From Polaromonas sp. C04 (GTDB lineage Bacteria; Pseudomonadota; Gammaproteobacteria; Burkholderiales; Burkholderiaceae_C): a DNA stretch of 55,917 nt. Within the stretch, counting starts at the first letter, position 1. Each line of letters begins with the position of its first letter. Of this stretch, positions 24,862 through 36,462 are shown one piece after another. The notes below the pieces were generated by a model that was not told where the DNA came from, searched no databases, and saw only the letters and a list, made by a program, of their open reading frames with translations. The stretch is from the NCBI RefSeq assembly GCF_002002705.1, contig NZ_MUNS01000038.1, positions 1 through 55,917 on the forward strand, read 5' to 3'. The translations under genes were made by a program, and so were the position numbers.

Positions 24862-27800
24862 ATGAGCGCGCTATCCGTCATGGGCATCGCCGGCCGCCTC
24901 GCCGCACGTTTCCAGAGCGCCAAGATCACACCGCTGCTGGCGCTGGTGGCACTGCTGCTCGGCTTTTTTGCCGTGCTGGTGACGCCGCGCGAGGAAGAGC
25001 CCCAAATCAACGTGACCATGGCCAATGTGTTGATTCCATTTCCGGGCGCGGCGGTGACCGATGTGGAGCAGATGGTGGCGGCGCCGGCCGAACAGGTCTT
25101 GTCCCAGATGGTGGGCGTCGAGCATGTGATGTCGGTGTCGCATCCGGGCCTGGCGGTGCTCACCGTGCAATTCAAGGTCGGCGTGCCGCGCACCGAGGCG
25201 CTGGTGCGTCTTTACGACACCATCCAATCGAATGCGGACTGGCTGCCCAAGGGGCTGGGTGTGCTCGATCCGATCATCAAGCCCAAGGGCATTGACGATG
25301 TGCCCATCGTCACCCTCACGCTATTCAGCAAAAACCCTGCCACTGGCGCCTTCGACCTGGAGCGGGTCGCGCACAGCATTGAGTCGGATCTCAAACGTGT
25401 GCCGGGCACGCGCGAGGTGACGACCGTGGGCGGACCGGGGCGCGCGGTGCTGGTCGAGATGGATCCGGCGCGCATGACGGGCGCCGGCGTCACGGTACCC
25501 GACCTGCGTCAGGCGCTGCAGTCGGCCAACGTCGGGTTGCCGATCGGTGACCTGATCACAGGCAACCGTGCAGTCGCCATCGACGCAGGCCCGTTCCTGC
25601 GTCGGGCCAGCGAGGTGGCGGATCTGGTGGTTGGCGTGCACGGCGGCAAACCCGTGTTCCTGCGTGACGTGGCCAGCGTGCGCGACGGACCATTGCCGCC
25701 GAATCGCTACGTATGGTATGGCTCGGCCGCCAAAGACGGCAAAGCGGCGGCCGAATATCCTGCGGTCACGATAGCGATCACCAAAAAGGCCGGAGAAAAT
25801 GCCATCGACGTGGCCGATGCGCTGATGCGCCGTGTCGAGGTGCTGCGCAACACGGTGATTCCGGCGGACGTGACCGTGGCCGAGACGCGCAACTATGGTG
25901 CCACGGCGAACGATAAGGCTGAAAAGCTCATTCACAAGCTGCTGTTCGTGACCGCGCTGGTCGTGGCGCTGGTCTTCGTTGCGCTGGGCTGGCGTGAAGC
26001 AGCCATCGTCGGCAGCGCGGTGGTTCTGACACTGACGGTGACGCTGTTTGCCTCCTGGGCCTGGGGATTCACGCTGAATCGGGTTTCGCTGTTCGCCCTG
26101 ATCTTCTCGATTGGCATCCTGGTCGATGACGCCATCGTGGTGGTCGAGAACATTCACCGGCACCAGCAACAGCGCCCTGGAACTCCGCTCGCCGAGATCA
26201 TCCCCGGCGCTGTCGATGAAGTCGGCGGTCCCACCATTCTCGCCACGCTGACGGTGATTGCCGCGCTGCTGCCGATGGCCTTCGTGTCCGGCCTGATGGG
26301 CCCCTACATGAGTCCGATCCCGATCAACGCCAGCATGGGCATGGCGCTGTCGCTGGCAATTGCCTTTACCGTCACGCCCTGGCTCGCACGGCTGTGGCTG
26401 AAGCCCACGCCGCCAGCCCCGGCGCGGGGTGAAGGGGATCGCAATGTCGCCGTGCATCTTGCCGGACACGGCCTCGCAGCCCGGCTTGGCCCCCTGTTCG
26501 ATCGGCTGTTCCGGCCTTTGCTCGACGACGCGCGCGGCTCGCGCCATCGACACCGGCTCGCACTGGGCATTGCGCTGCTCATCGTGGCCTCGCTGGCGCT
26601 GCCCGCCACCAAACTGGTGCTGCTGAAGATGCTGCCCTTCGACAACAAGTCCGAGTTCCAGGTCATTGTGGGCATGCCGTCCGGCACGCCCGTCGAGCAG
26701 ACCGCGGCCGTACTGCACGAGCTGGGTGCCTACCTGGCCACGGTGCCCGAGGTGAGCAACTACCAGGCCTACGCCGGCACCGCTGCGCCGATCAATTTCA
26801 ACGGTCTTGTGCGCCAATACTATCTGCGCACCGGCGGCAACGTCGGGGACTTGCAGGTGAACCTGCTCGACAAGCAGTTGCGCAAGGAGCAAAGCCACGA
26901 GATAGCCACCCGCGTGCGTGCGGCGCTGCAGAAGATTGGACGGCAGTTTGGCGCCAACGTGAAAGTGGTCGAGGTCCCGCCGGGACCGCCGGTGCTCTCA
27001 CCCATCGTGGCCGAGATCTACGGGGCCGACGCCGGGGGACGACGCGAAGTCGCGAAGGCCGTGCGCGCCGTATTCGAGAAAACACCGGGGCTGGTCGATG
27101 TGGACGACAGCAGCATCGCGGTGGCTCCCAGGACGCTGCTGCTGGTGGAGCGCAGAAAAGCGGCGATGCTGGGTGTGCCGCAGCAGGCGATCGTGACCAC
27201 ACTGCGCGCCGGCCTCAGCGGCGAGGCAGCGACGTACCTGCACGACCAGAGCAAGTACCCGGCTGCGGCGATGATCGAATTGCCCCCAGACCGCCAGGGC
27301 GACCTCAACACATTGCTGCAGCTCTCGGTACGCGGCGCCTCAGGCCAGCTGGTGCCGATCCGCGAACTTGTCACGGTCACTGACACGGCGCGTGAACAGC
27401 CCGTCTATCACAAGGATCTGCTGCCCGTGAACTACGTTGTCGGCGACATGGCCGGCAAGGTCGACAGCCCCCTGTACGGTGTGTTTGCGATGCGCAGCGA
27501 ACTGGCGAAAATCGTCACCCCGGGTGGTGGCCGGCTCGTCGAATACTTCATTCACCAGCCGCAGGACGCGTATCGGGACTACGCCCTCAAATGGGACGGC
27601 GAATCGCAAATCACCTACGAGACGTTTCGCGACATGGGCGCGGCCTATGCCGTCGGGCTGATTCTGATCTATCTGCTGGTGGTGGCGCAGTTCGGCTCGT
27701 ACCTGACGCCGCTGATCATCATGGCGCCGATTCCCCTGACGCTCATCGGCGTGATGCCCGGCCACGCCGTGCTCGGCGCGCAGTTCACCGCGACCAGCAT

Positions 27801-28161
27801 GATCGGCATGATTGCACTGGCCGGCATCATTGTGCGCAACTCGATCCTGCTGGTCGATTTCATCAATTTGCAAGTGCGCGACGGCGTGCCGTTCAAGCGG
27901 GCCGTGGTGCATTCCGCCACCGTGCGGGCGCAACCGATTTTGCTGACCGGGCTGGCCGCCATGCTGGGCGCCTTCTTCATCCTCGATGACCCGATCTTCA
28001 ACGGACTGGCGATCTCGCTGATCTTTGGCATCCTGGTCTCCACTGTGCTCACGCTGGTGGTGATCCCGACGCTGTATTACGCGGCTTATCACCGCGTCTT
28101 TCAGCCAACCCCGCCAACCCCTGGCGATTCCCCCACCCCACCTCAAGGAGTTTCCTCATGA
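24862..28161 (+). CDS. RND-family efflux permease (HAE-type)
   Basis: A 1099-residue inner-membrane pump with two repeats of six membrane segments and large periplasmic loops. The proton-relay Asp pair is present in GILVDDAIVVVENIHRH, as in AcrB-type pumps, and the second half has GMIALAGIIVRNSILLVDF. Metal-type pumps differ at the relay motif, so an organic or thiol substrate is more likely than a metal. It starts one base after the adaptor stop and overlaps the DUF2892 gene by four bases. The substrate cannot be read from sequence. Confidence 0.93.
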   Translation: MSALSVMGIAGRLAARFQSAKITPLLALVALLLGFFAVLVTPREEEPQINVTMANVLIPFPGAAVTDVEQMVAAPAEQVLSQMVGVEHVMSVSHPGLAVLTVQFKVGVPRTEALVRLYDTIQSNADWLPKGLGVLDPIIKPKGIDDVPIVTLTLFSKNPATGAFDLERVAHSIESDLKRVPGTREVTTVGGPGRAVLVEMDPARMTGAGVTVPDLRQALQSANVGLPIGDLITGNRAVAIDAGPFLRRASEVADLVVGVHGGKPVFLRDVASVRDGPLPPNRYVWYGSAAKDGKAAAEYPAVTIAITKKAGENAIDVADALMRRVEVLRNTVIPADVTVAETRNYGATANDKAEKLIHKLLFVTALVVALVFVALGWREAAIVGSAVVLTLTVTLFASWAWGFTLNRVSLFALIFSIGILVDDAIVVVENIHRHQQQRPGTPLAEIIPGAVDEVGGPTILATLTVIAALLPMAFVSGLMGPYMSPIPINASMGMALSLAIAFTVTPWLARLWLKPTPPAPARGEGDRNVAVHLAGHGLAARLGPLFDRLFRPLLDDARGSRHRHRLALGIALLIVASLALPATKLVLLKMLPFDNKSEFQVIVGMPSGTPVEQTAAVLHELGAYLATVPEVSNYQAYAGTAAPINFNGLVRQYYLRTGGNVGDLQVNLLDKQLRKEQSHEIATRVRAALQKIGRQFGANVKVVEVPPGPPVLSPIVAEIYGADAGGRREVAKAVRAVFEKTPGLVDVDDSSIAVAPRTLLLVERRKAAMLGVPQQAIVTTLRAGLSGEAATYLHDQSKYPAAAMIELPPDRQGDLNTLLQLSVRGASGQLVPIRELVTVTDTAREQPVYHKDLLPVNYVVGDMAGKVDSPLYGVFAMRSELAKIVTPGGGRLVEYFIHQPQDAYRDYALKWDGESQITYETFRDMGAAYAVGLILIYLLVVAQFGSYLTPLIIMAPIPLTLIGVMPGHAVLGAQFTATSMIGMIALAGIIVRNSILLVDFINLQVRDGVPFKRAVVHSATVRAQPILLTGLAAMLGAFFILDDPIFNGLAISLIFGILVSTVLTLVVIPTLYYAAYHRVFQPTPPTPGDSPTPPQGVSS

Positions 28162-28367
28162 CCTCATGGCAACTTGTGCGCCTGTTTGCGGGCGCATTTA
28201 TTCTGCTTTCCCTCGCGCTGGGCATTCCAGGCAGCCCGATCTTTGTGAGTCAGTGGTGGCTTGCATTCACCGCGTTCGTGGGAGCCAACCTGCTGCAAAG
28301 CGCCCTCACCAAATGGTGCATGCTCGAGACGATCCTGCGCAAGCTGGGCGCAACGTCCGGCAATTGA
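28158..28367 (+). CDS. DUF2892 (YgaP-type) small membrane protein
   Basis: A 69-residue protein with two membrane segments and the DUF2892 ending: AFVGANLLQSALTKWCMLET then ILRKLG. In E. coli YgaP this domain is fused to a rhodanese (sulfur transferase), and YgaP is controlled by an ArsR-type repressor. Here it stands alone, without the rhodanese part, in an operon beside an ArsR regulator and an SQR. It starts inside the pump stop codon (ATGA), so it is coupled to the pump. Confidence 0.8.
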   Translation: MTSWQLVRLFAGAFILLSLALGIPGSPIFVSQWWLAFTAFVGANLLQSALTKWCMLETILRKLGATSGN

Positions 28368-28378
28368 GACGCGGCGTG

Positions 28379-31088
<2,710 letters not shown>

Positions 31089-31136
31089 GCTGCCCATTCG
31101 CGGCTACCGGCCTCATTCCTTGAACGACGAAAACTC

Positions 31137-31583
31137 ATGAACGAACCTCTCATCACTGTCGAATTGATCCAGCAGCAGGACTATCGATTTGATATGCACT
31201 TTGGTGAAGGCATACCGTTGATCATCGGCGAAGAACCGGCACCACTGGGGACTGGCCGCGGCCCCTCTCCGGTTCAATTACTGTGTGCGGCAGTGGGCAA
31301 TTGCCTCAGCGATTCGTTGCTGTTTGCGTTGCGCAAATTCAAGCAGACCCCCGAACCGCTGCGCTGCGTGGTGAGCGGCGAAGTCGGGCGCAATGCCGAT
31401 GGCAGACTGCGGGTGCTGCAGATCGTGGCCAGCCTGCATCTCGGAGTCCCGGCCGCCCAGCTGACGCACCTTGACCGGGCGCTGGCTCAATTTGAAGCTT
31501 TCTGCACCGTCACCCAAAGCGTCAGCGCCGGCATACCAGTCACTGTGCATGTTCTTGACTCACATGGAGCTCAGTTGAAATAG
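31137..31583 (+). CDS. OsmC/Ohr-family protein
   Basis: A 148-residue OsmC-fold protein with the reactive cysteine pair C56 (AAVGNCLSDSL) and C123 (EAFCTVTQSV). The family reduces hydroperoxides through a cysteine-based cycle, and many members occur with sulfur-transfer proteins. It begins 48 bases after sqr in the same direction and is probably in the same transcript. C50 and C77 are additional. A role handling persulfides or peroxides formed during sulfide oxidation is inference. Confidence 0.85.
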   Translation: MNEPLITVELIQQQDYRFDMHFGEGIPLIIGEEPAPLGTGRGPSPVQLLCAAVGNCLSDSLLFALRKFKQTPEPLRCVVSGEVGRNADGRLRVLQIVASLHLGVPAAQLTHLDRALAQFEAFCTVTQSVSAGIPVTVHVLDSHGAQLK

Positions 31584-31637
31584 GCAACCATCGATAAGTT
31601 TTGGCGCCGTTTGTTTGAGTGCCTTGATGCTTCACTG

Positions 31638-31651
31638 TTGATGCACATCAA
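31638..31651 (+). promoter_or_regulatory. Perfect FNR box upstream of nosZ, with -10 element
   Basis: TTGAT-GCAC-ATCAA is a full match to the FNR/Anr consensus. A -10-like TACTCT at 31674-31679 sits exactly where a class II promoter (box centred at -41.5) needs it, putting the transcript start near 31686 and leaving a leader of about 120 bases. Two further TTGATG half-sites at 31624 and 31664 surround it. Confidence 0.85.
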
Positions 31652-31805
31652 ATCCCTCTCGCGTTGATGTGGATACTCTTTCGACAGTCAAACCACAAAA
31701 CACCGCTGGGTTTGCCGCAGGCTGGCCGCACGGCGCGACTTTACCCAGCGGGTCTTGCGAGCCAGATCCGCAGCCAACCCATCGAAACACAAAAGGAAAT
31801 TTGCC

Positions 31806-33755
31806 ATGCACGCCCCGAAGGAAGTCCCTGAAACAGTCAGTCCCGCACGCCCGGATCGCCGTAGATTCCTCAACACCGGCGCAGTGGCCAGTCTCGCCGG
31901 GGCCGGGTTGTCGCTGGGCTTGGTTGGGTGCAAGGAGTCGTCCAATTCGGCTGCGCCGGCGGGTCAGACTGCGGCGACGTCCGGGGCGAGCACGATCGAT
32001 TACACCAAGTACGAGATTCCGCCGGGCCAGCTGGATACCTACTATTCCTTCTCCTCCGGCGGTGAATCGGGCGAATGCCGGATCTACGGCTTGCCCTCAG
32101 GTCGTCTGTTCAAGCGCATTCCGGTGTTCAACATCGATTGTCTGGTCGGATGGGGGATCACCAACGAATCGAAAAAGATCATCGGAACCAAGGCGGATGG
32201 CAGCCTGAATTACCGCACCGGTGATACCCATCATGTGCATCCGAGCTATACCGACGGCACCTACAACGGAAAATACTTATTCGTAAATGACAAAATCCAT
32301 GGCCGCATTGCTCGAATCCGGCTCGATACCATGGAGTGCGACAAGATCACCGAACTGCCGAATGTCCAGGGCTTCCACGGTATCTTTCCGGACAAGCGCG
32401 ACCCGGTGGACGCGAAGATCAACTACACAACCCGCGTTTTCTGCGGCAGCGAGTTCCACATTCCTCAACCCAACGACGGCCGCGATCTGAACGATCCCAA
32501 GAAGTATTTCTGCCTGTTCACCTGTGTCGATGCGGAGACCCTGGAGCCCCGCTGGCAGGTCAAGGTAGATGGCAATATGGACCTGGTGGCGTCCTCCTAC
32601 GACGGCAAGCTGGCCTGTTCCAACCAATACAACACCGAAGGCGGCGTTCACTATGAGGACATGATGTCCGCCGAGCGCGACTCCTGTGTCTTCTTCAACA
32701 TTGCGCGCATCGAAGCTGCGGTGCAGGCCGGCAAGACGTTTCACATAGGCAGCTCCAAGGTTCCGGTCGTGGATGGCACCAAGGCCGCCAACGCAGATCC
32801 GAAAACCGCACTGACTTGCTATGTGCCGGTGCCGAAAAATCCGCACGGCGTCAATGCCAGCCCGGACGGCAAGTACTACGCATGTTCGGGCAAGCTGTCG
32901 CCGACGGCGACCCTGATCGAACACGATCTGGTACTCAAATGGTTCGATGGCGGGCTCAAGGAACCCCGCGATACCGTTGTCGCCGAGCCTGAAATCGGTC
33001 TCGGTCCGCTGCACACCGGGTTCGACAACAAAGGCAACGCCTACACGACGCTCTTCCTCGACAGCCAGATCGTCAAATGGAATCTCGACGCCGCCATCAA
33101 GTCCTTCAAAGGCGACAAGGCGGCGAAGCCGGTGGTGGACCGCCTCGACGTTCAATACCAACCAGGCCATGGCTTTACTTCCATGGGCGAGACCAAGGAG
33201 GCGGATGGGAAGTACTTCCTGTCCGACAACAAGTTTTCCAAGGATCGCTTCCTGCCGGTCGGACCACTGCATCCCGAGAGTGCGCAGCTGATCGACATCA
33301 GCGGCGACAAGATGAAGCTGATAGCGGACCACTCTGCTTACTCGGAACCCCACGATTCCATCATCATTCCGCGCGACAGGATCAAGACCCGGCAGGTGTA
33401 TGACATCAACGAGTTCCCCCTTGCGACCAAGGATGCCAAGGACTGCCGGGTGGAGCGCAAGGGCAGGCAGGTGACGATCCATCTGACCTCTCAGGCGCCG
33501 GCCTTCGGGCTGCGCGAGTGGACGGTGAAGAAAGGCGACGAGGTCACCATCATCCTGACCAACCTGGACAAGGTCGAGGATCTGACGCACGGCTTTGCCA
33601 TCCCGCATCACGACATCAACTTCATTGTCAATCCCCAGGAGACCAAGTCGGTCACCTTCAAGACCGACAAGCCCGGGGTCTACTGGTGCTACTGCACCAG
33701 CTTCTGCCACGCGCTGCACCTCGAGATGCGCTCGCGGATGCTGGTGGAGGCTTGA
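31806..33755 (+). CDS. nosZ: Nitrous oxide reductase NosZ (clade I type)
   Basis: A 649-residue copper enzyme that reduces N2O to N2 in the periplasm. The ATG at 31806 follows AGGAA. A Tat signal has R18-R20 then FL (PDRRRFLNTG). The signal region also ends in LVGC with C42, which resembles a lipobox. The seven-bladed propeller carries the CuZ histidines (DTHHVHPS, NVQGFHGIFP, PHGVNASPDG, EPHDS). The C-terminal cupredoxin binds CuA through C630-x3-C634-x3-H638-x2-M641 (CTSFCHALHLEM). The residue two after the first Cys is Ser, where Pseudomonas has Trp; the ligand there is a backbone carbonyl, so activity is expected. The Tat signal and nosR point to clade I. Confidence 0.97.
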   Translation: MHAPKEVPETVSPARPDRRRFLNTGAVASLAGAGLSLGLVGCKESSNSAAPAGQTAATSGASTIDYTKYEIPPGQLDTYYSFSSGGESGECRIYGLPSGRLFKRIPVFNIDCLVGWGITNESKKIIGTKADGSLNYRTGDTHHVHPSYTDGTYNGKYLFVNDKIHGRIARIRLDTMECDKITELPNVQGFHGIFPDKRDPVDAKINYTTRVFCGSEFHIPQPNDGRDLNDPKKYFCLFTCVDAETLEPRWQVKVDGNMDLVASSYDGKLACSNQYNTEGGVHYEDMMSAERDSCVFFNIARIEAAVQAGKTFHIGSSKVPVVDGTKAANADPKTALTCYVPVPKNPHGVNASPDGKYYACSGKLSPTATLIEHDLVLKWFDGGLKEPRDTVVAEPEIGLGPLHTGFDNKGNAYTTLFLDSQIVKWNLDAAIKSFKGDKAAKPVVDRLDVQYQPGHGFTSMGETKEADGKYFLSDNKFSKDRFLPVGPLHPESAQLIDISGDKMKLIADHSAYSEPHDSIIIPRDRIKTRQVYDINEFPLATKDAKDCRVERKGRQVTIHLTSQAPAFGLREWTVKKGDEVTIILTNLDKVEDLTHGFAIPHHDINFIVNPQETKSVTFKTDKPGVYWCYCTSFCHALHLEMRSRMLVEA

Positions 33756-33781
33756 GCGGCGCCATTTCGGCCTTGTCGCGG

Positions 33782-33820
33782 CGGAACCTCGCGGACTCGC
33801 GGGGTTCCGTTCGCTTTTTC
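33782..33820 (+). terminator. Strong hairpin between nosZ and nosR (terminator or mRNA-stabilising stem)
   Basis: A 12-bp stem with one G-T pair and a GACT loop (33782-33809; arms CGGAACCTCGCG and CGCGGGGTTCCG) is followed by TTCGCTTTTT. It lies in the 76-base gap after nosZ. It could end most transcripts after nosZ so that the reductase is made in excess over its accessory proteins. Confidence 0.65.
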
Positions 33821-33831
33821 GAATCGACGCC

Positions 33832-36462
33832 ATGGCGTCTGAGAGCGTGATTGTGCGAATCCTTGTTCTGCGTATCGTGGCCGTCTTGATGACGGCCCTC
33901 TCGGTCATGGCGCCTGTCAGTGCCGCCACTGCCAGCGATCAAGCCTACGACGCGAACCTGCCGGCGCAATTGACGACGGATCCCGACCTATGCGCCTATG
34001 CGCCCTGCAAGCAGGTCATGCCCGGGGCCGACAGTTTTTCCCAGCGCAAAGGGCGTCCGCCCTACGTCGAGGCTTACCGAACGACGGCAGGACAGCGTCA
34101 GCTCGTCGGCTACGTTTTCCTGTCAACGGACGTTGTCGATATACCAGGCTATTCCGGCCAGCCCATCGTCACGCTGATTGGTATGGACACGCGGGGCGAC
34201 ATTGCCGGCGTGAGAGTACTACGCCACGCGGAACCCATCTTGCTGCTCGGTATTCCCGAGACGGCATTGACCCGGTTCATCAATCAATACGTCGGCAAGT
34301 TCGTGGGCGCCAGGATGGAAATCGGCAAGTCCCACGCCGAACAAGGCTACGTTGGCCTGGACGCGATCAGTGGCGCCACGGTCACGGTGATTTCCGAGAA
34401 CCAGGTGATCCTGCGCTCGGCGATGGCGATCGCGCAGCAGGTCGGCATCCTCAAGCCGACCCTGCGACCGCAGGCCAAATTCATGCCGGTCGAAGGCAAG
34501 CTCGACTGGGCGGCGCTGCTCAAGGAAGGTGGTGTGCAGCGCCTGACCGTACGACCGGAAGAAGTCGGCAGGCCGCCTAGCGACCAACGCCTGATCGACA
34601 TGTATTTCGGCGACCTCGATGCGCCCGTCGTCGGCCGCAGCATCCTTGGCGATAGCGATTACGAGGCCCTGATGGGGCGCCTCAAGCCCGGCGAGCATGC
34701 GATCTTCGTTATCGCCAACGGCACCGAGTCCTTCAAGGGATCTGGGTTCGTGCGCGGGGGCATTTTCGACCGGATCCAGGTGGCCCAGGACATGGACACC
34801 TTCACCTTCCGTGATACTGACTACCTCAACCTCTACGACGTGCACGCCACCGGCGTACCGACCTACCACGAGTCGGGAATCTTCATCATTCGCTCTGCGG
34901 GCTTCTCGAGCGCCTATCCCTGGAACCTGGTCTTCCTGGCGAACCGGATAGACCAGGAGACCGGTGCGAAATCCTTCGTCAGCTTCGAGAAGGAATACTG
35001 GCTGCCGGCGCGCTACCTGGTCGGTGGCCATCCGTATTACGAACGACCAGCACCGACCTGGCTGAAGGCCTGGCAGGCCCGGCCGCTCCAGATCGTCTTG
35101 TTCGCCCTCTTCCTGGCAGCCGCCGGAACCACCTATGCCAGCCGGGACTGGCTGGTGCGCCACTCGAGCCGGAAGGACAAACGCTGGGTTTCGGTGCCCA
35201 AATACACGATGTGGGCCATCAGTATCGGATTTGCCGGGTTCTACCTGCTGGCCGTGCCCTCGATCACCCAGGTGCTGACCTGGTTCCACCAGATTCTCTT
35301 CAAATGGGAGTGGAGCCTTTTCCTGTCGGATCCATTCGTCTTCCTGTTCTGGTGGTTCATCATCATCTCGGTGTTCTTCTGGGGGCGCGGCATGTTCTGC
35401 GGCTGGCTCTGCCCCTATGGCGCCCTCACCGAAATCGCCCACAAGGTGGCCGGACGCCTGGGCCTCAAGCGCTTTCAAACCAAGCTGCCCCAGCGGTTGC
35501 ACGACAAGCTGAAGTGGGTCAAGTACGGCGTCTTCCTGTGCCTGCTTGCGGTATCGTTCTACTCGATGGAGACGGCCGAGAAGCTGGCAGAAATCGAGCC
35601 CTTCAAGACCACCTTCCTGGTGGGCGTCTGGAATCGGTCCTGGCCTTTCGTGACTTTCTGGGGGCTCCTTTTCGCTGCAGCCCTGTTCATCGAGCGTCCC
35701 TTCTGCAAATACCTGTGCCCGCTCGGCGCCAGCCTGGCGATCCCCTCCACCTTCCGCTGGTGGGGCCTGAAGCGGAAAAAGGAGTGCGGGCCCTGTGCCG
35801 CCTGCGAACATGGCTGCGAGTCCCAGGCGATCAATACCAAGGGACAGATCGATCCGCGCGAATGTCTGCTGTGTCTGGACTGCATGATCCTGTACTACGA
35901 CGACCATAGCTGTCCGCCCCTCGTGCAGGAACGCAAGGCACGGACCAGGGCAGGGCTGCCCATGACACCCATCGGTGCCAACGGCTACTTCATTCCGATC
36001 ACGCCTGTCGCCGCCGCGCCGGTGCCGGTCGTTGAGCCGGTGCCGGTGGCAAAACAGGGCGTTTTGGCCTGGCTGCGCGACGAGGCCGTCGATCACCTGT
36101 CGCCGTGGAGCCGAGAGTTCCTGCACCACCCCATCTTCTTCCGGGCAGCGGGTATTGGCCTGGCCGTTCTGGTCACGTGGGCCTGGCTGCTGGGCGCGGC
36201 CGGCCAGCTTGGCCCAGGCATCATCCTCGGCTGGTGGCTGGCCTGGAGCGTCTACGAACTGGTGACGCGAATGACTTACAAGCCCCGTGTCAAGGAGGGG
36301 CCATGGTGGGGCCGCAAGTTGCGCCCGGCCACTTGGGCCGACATGGCGGCCTACGTCTCGATGAAAAACCTGATCATCGGTGCCGCCTTGTTCCTCACCA
36401 TGAAGGGCTTCGGCGTGTTGGAGATGCTGCAGGGGCTGCCGGGGCTACGATGGCTCTATTGA
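33832..36462 (+). CDS. nosR: NosR, flavo-iron-sulfur electron donor and regulator of N2O reduction
   Basis: About 876 residues. A signal peptide leads into a periplasmic FMN-binding domain with the flavinylation motif DAISGATVT (about residue 180). Membrane segments follow with two CxxxCP motifs (CGWLCPYGA, CKYLCPLGA), then two cytosolic 4Fe-4S clusters (ECGPCAACEHGC and ECLLCLDCM with a later Cys). After the clusters comes an extra tail of about 170 residues with a Pro/Val-rich linker and more membrane segments, longer than many NosR. The start ATG at 33832 has no clear ribosome binding site. It overlaps nosD by 13 bases. ApbE, encoded downstream, is the likely flavinyl transferase. Confidence 0.93.
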   Translation: MASESVIVRILVLRIVAVLMTALSVMAPVSAATASDQAYDANLPAQLTTDPDLCAYAPCKQVMPGADSFSQRKGRPPYVEAYRTTAGQRQLVGYVFLSTDVVDIPGYSGQPIVTLIGMDTRGDIAGVRVLRHAEPILLLGIPETALTRFINQYVGKFVGARMEIGKSHAEQGYVGLDAISGATVTVISENQVILRSAMAIAQQVGILKPTLRPQAKFMPVEGKLDWAALLKEGGVQRLTVRPEEVGRPPSDQRLIDMYFGDLDAPVVGRSILGDSDYEALMGRLKPGEHAIFVIANGTESFKGSGFVRGGIFDRIQVAQDMDTFTFRDTDYLNLYDVHATGVPTYHESGIFIIRSAGFSSAYPWNLVFLANRIDQETGAKSFVSFEKEYWLPARYLVGGHPYYERPAPTWLKAWQARPLQIVLFALFLAAAGTTYASRDWLVRHSSRKDKRWVSVPKYTMWAISIGFAGFYLLAVPSITQVLTWFHQILFKWEWSLFLSDPFVFLFWWFIIISVFFWGRGMFCGWLCPYGALTEIAHKVAGRLGLKRFQTKLPQRLHDKLKWVKYGVFLCLLAVSFYSMETAEKLAEIEPFKTTFLVGVWNRSWPFVTFWGLLFAAALFIERPFCKYLCPLGASLAIPSTFRWWGLKRKKECGPCAACEHGCESQAINTKGQIDPRECLLCLDCMILYYDDHSCPPLVQERKARTRAGLPMTPIGANGYFIPITPVAAAPVPVVEPVPVAKQGVLAWLRDEAVDHLSPWSREFLHHPIFFRAAGIGLAVLVTWAWLLGAAGQLGPGIILGWWLAWSVYELVTRMTYKPRVKEGPWWGRKLRPATWADMAAYVSMKNLIIGAALFLTMKGFGVLEMLQGLPGLRWLY

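Noticed and set aside
34219-36129. Minus-strand frame of 636 codons opposite nosR (and a similar one opposite nosZ)
   Set aside because: Both lie entirely within conserved nos genes and show no motif or ribosome binding site.
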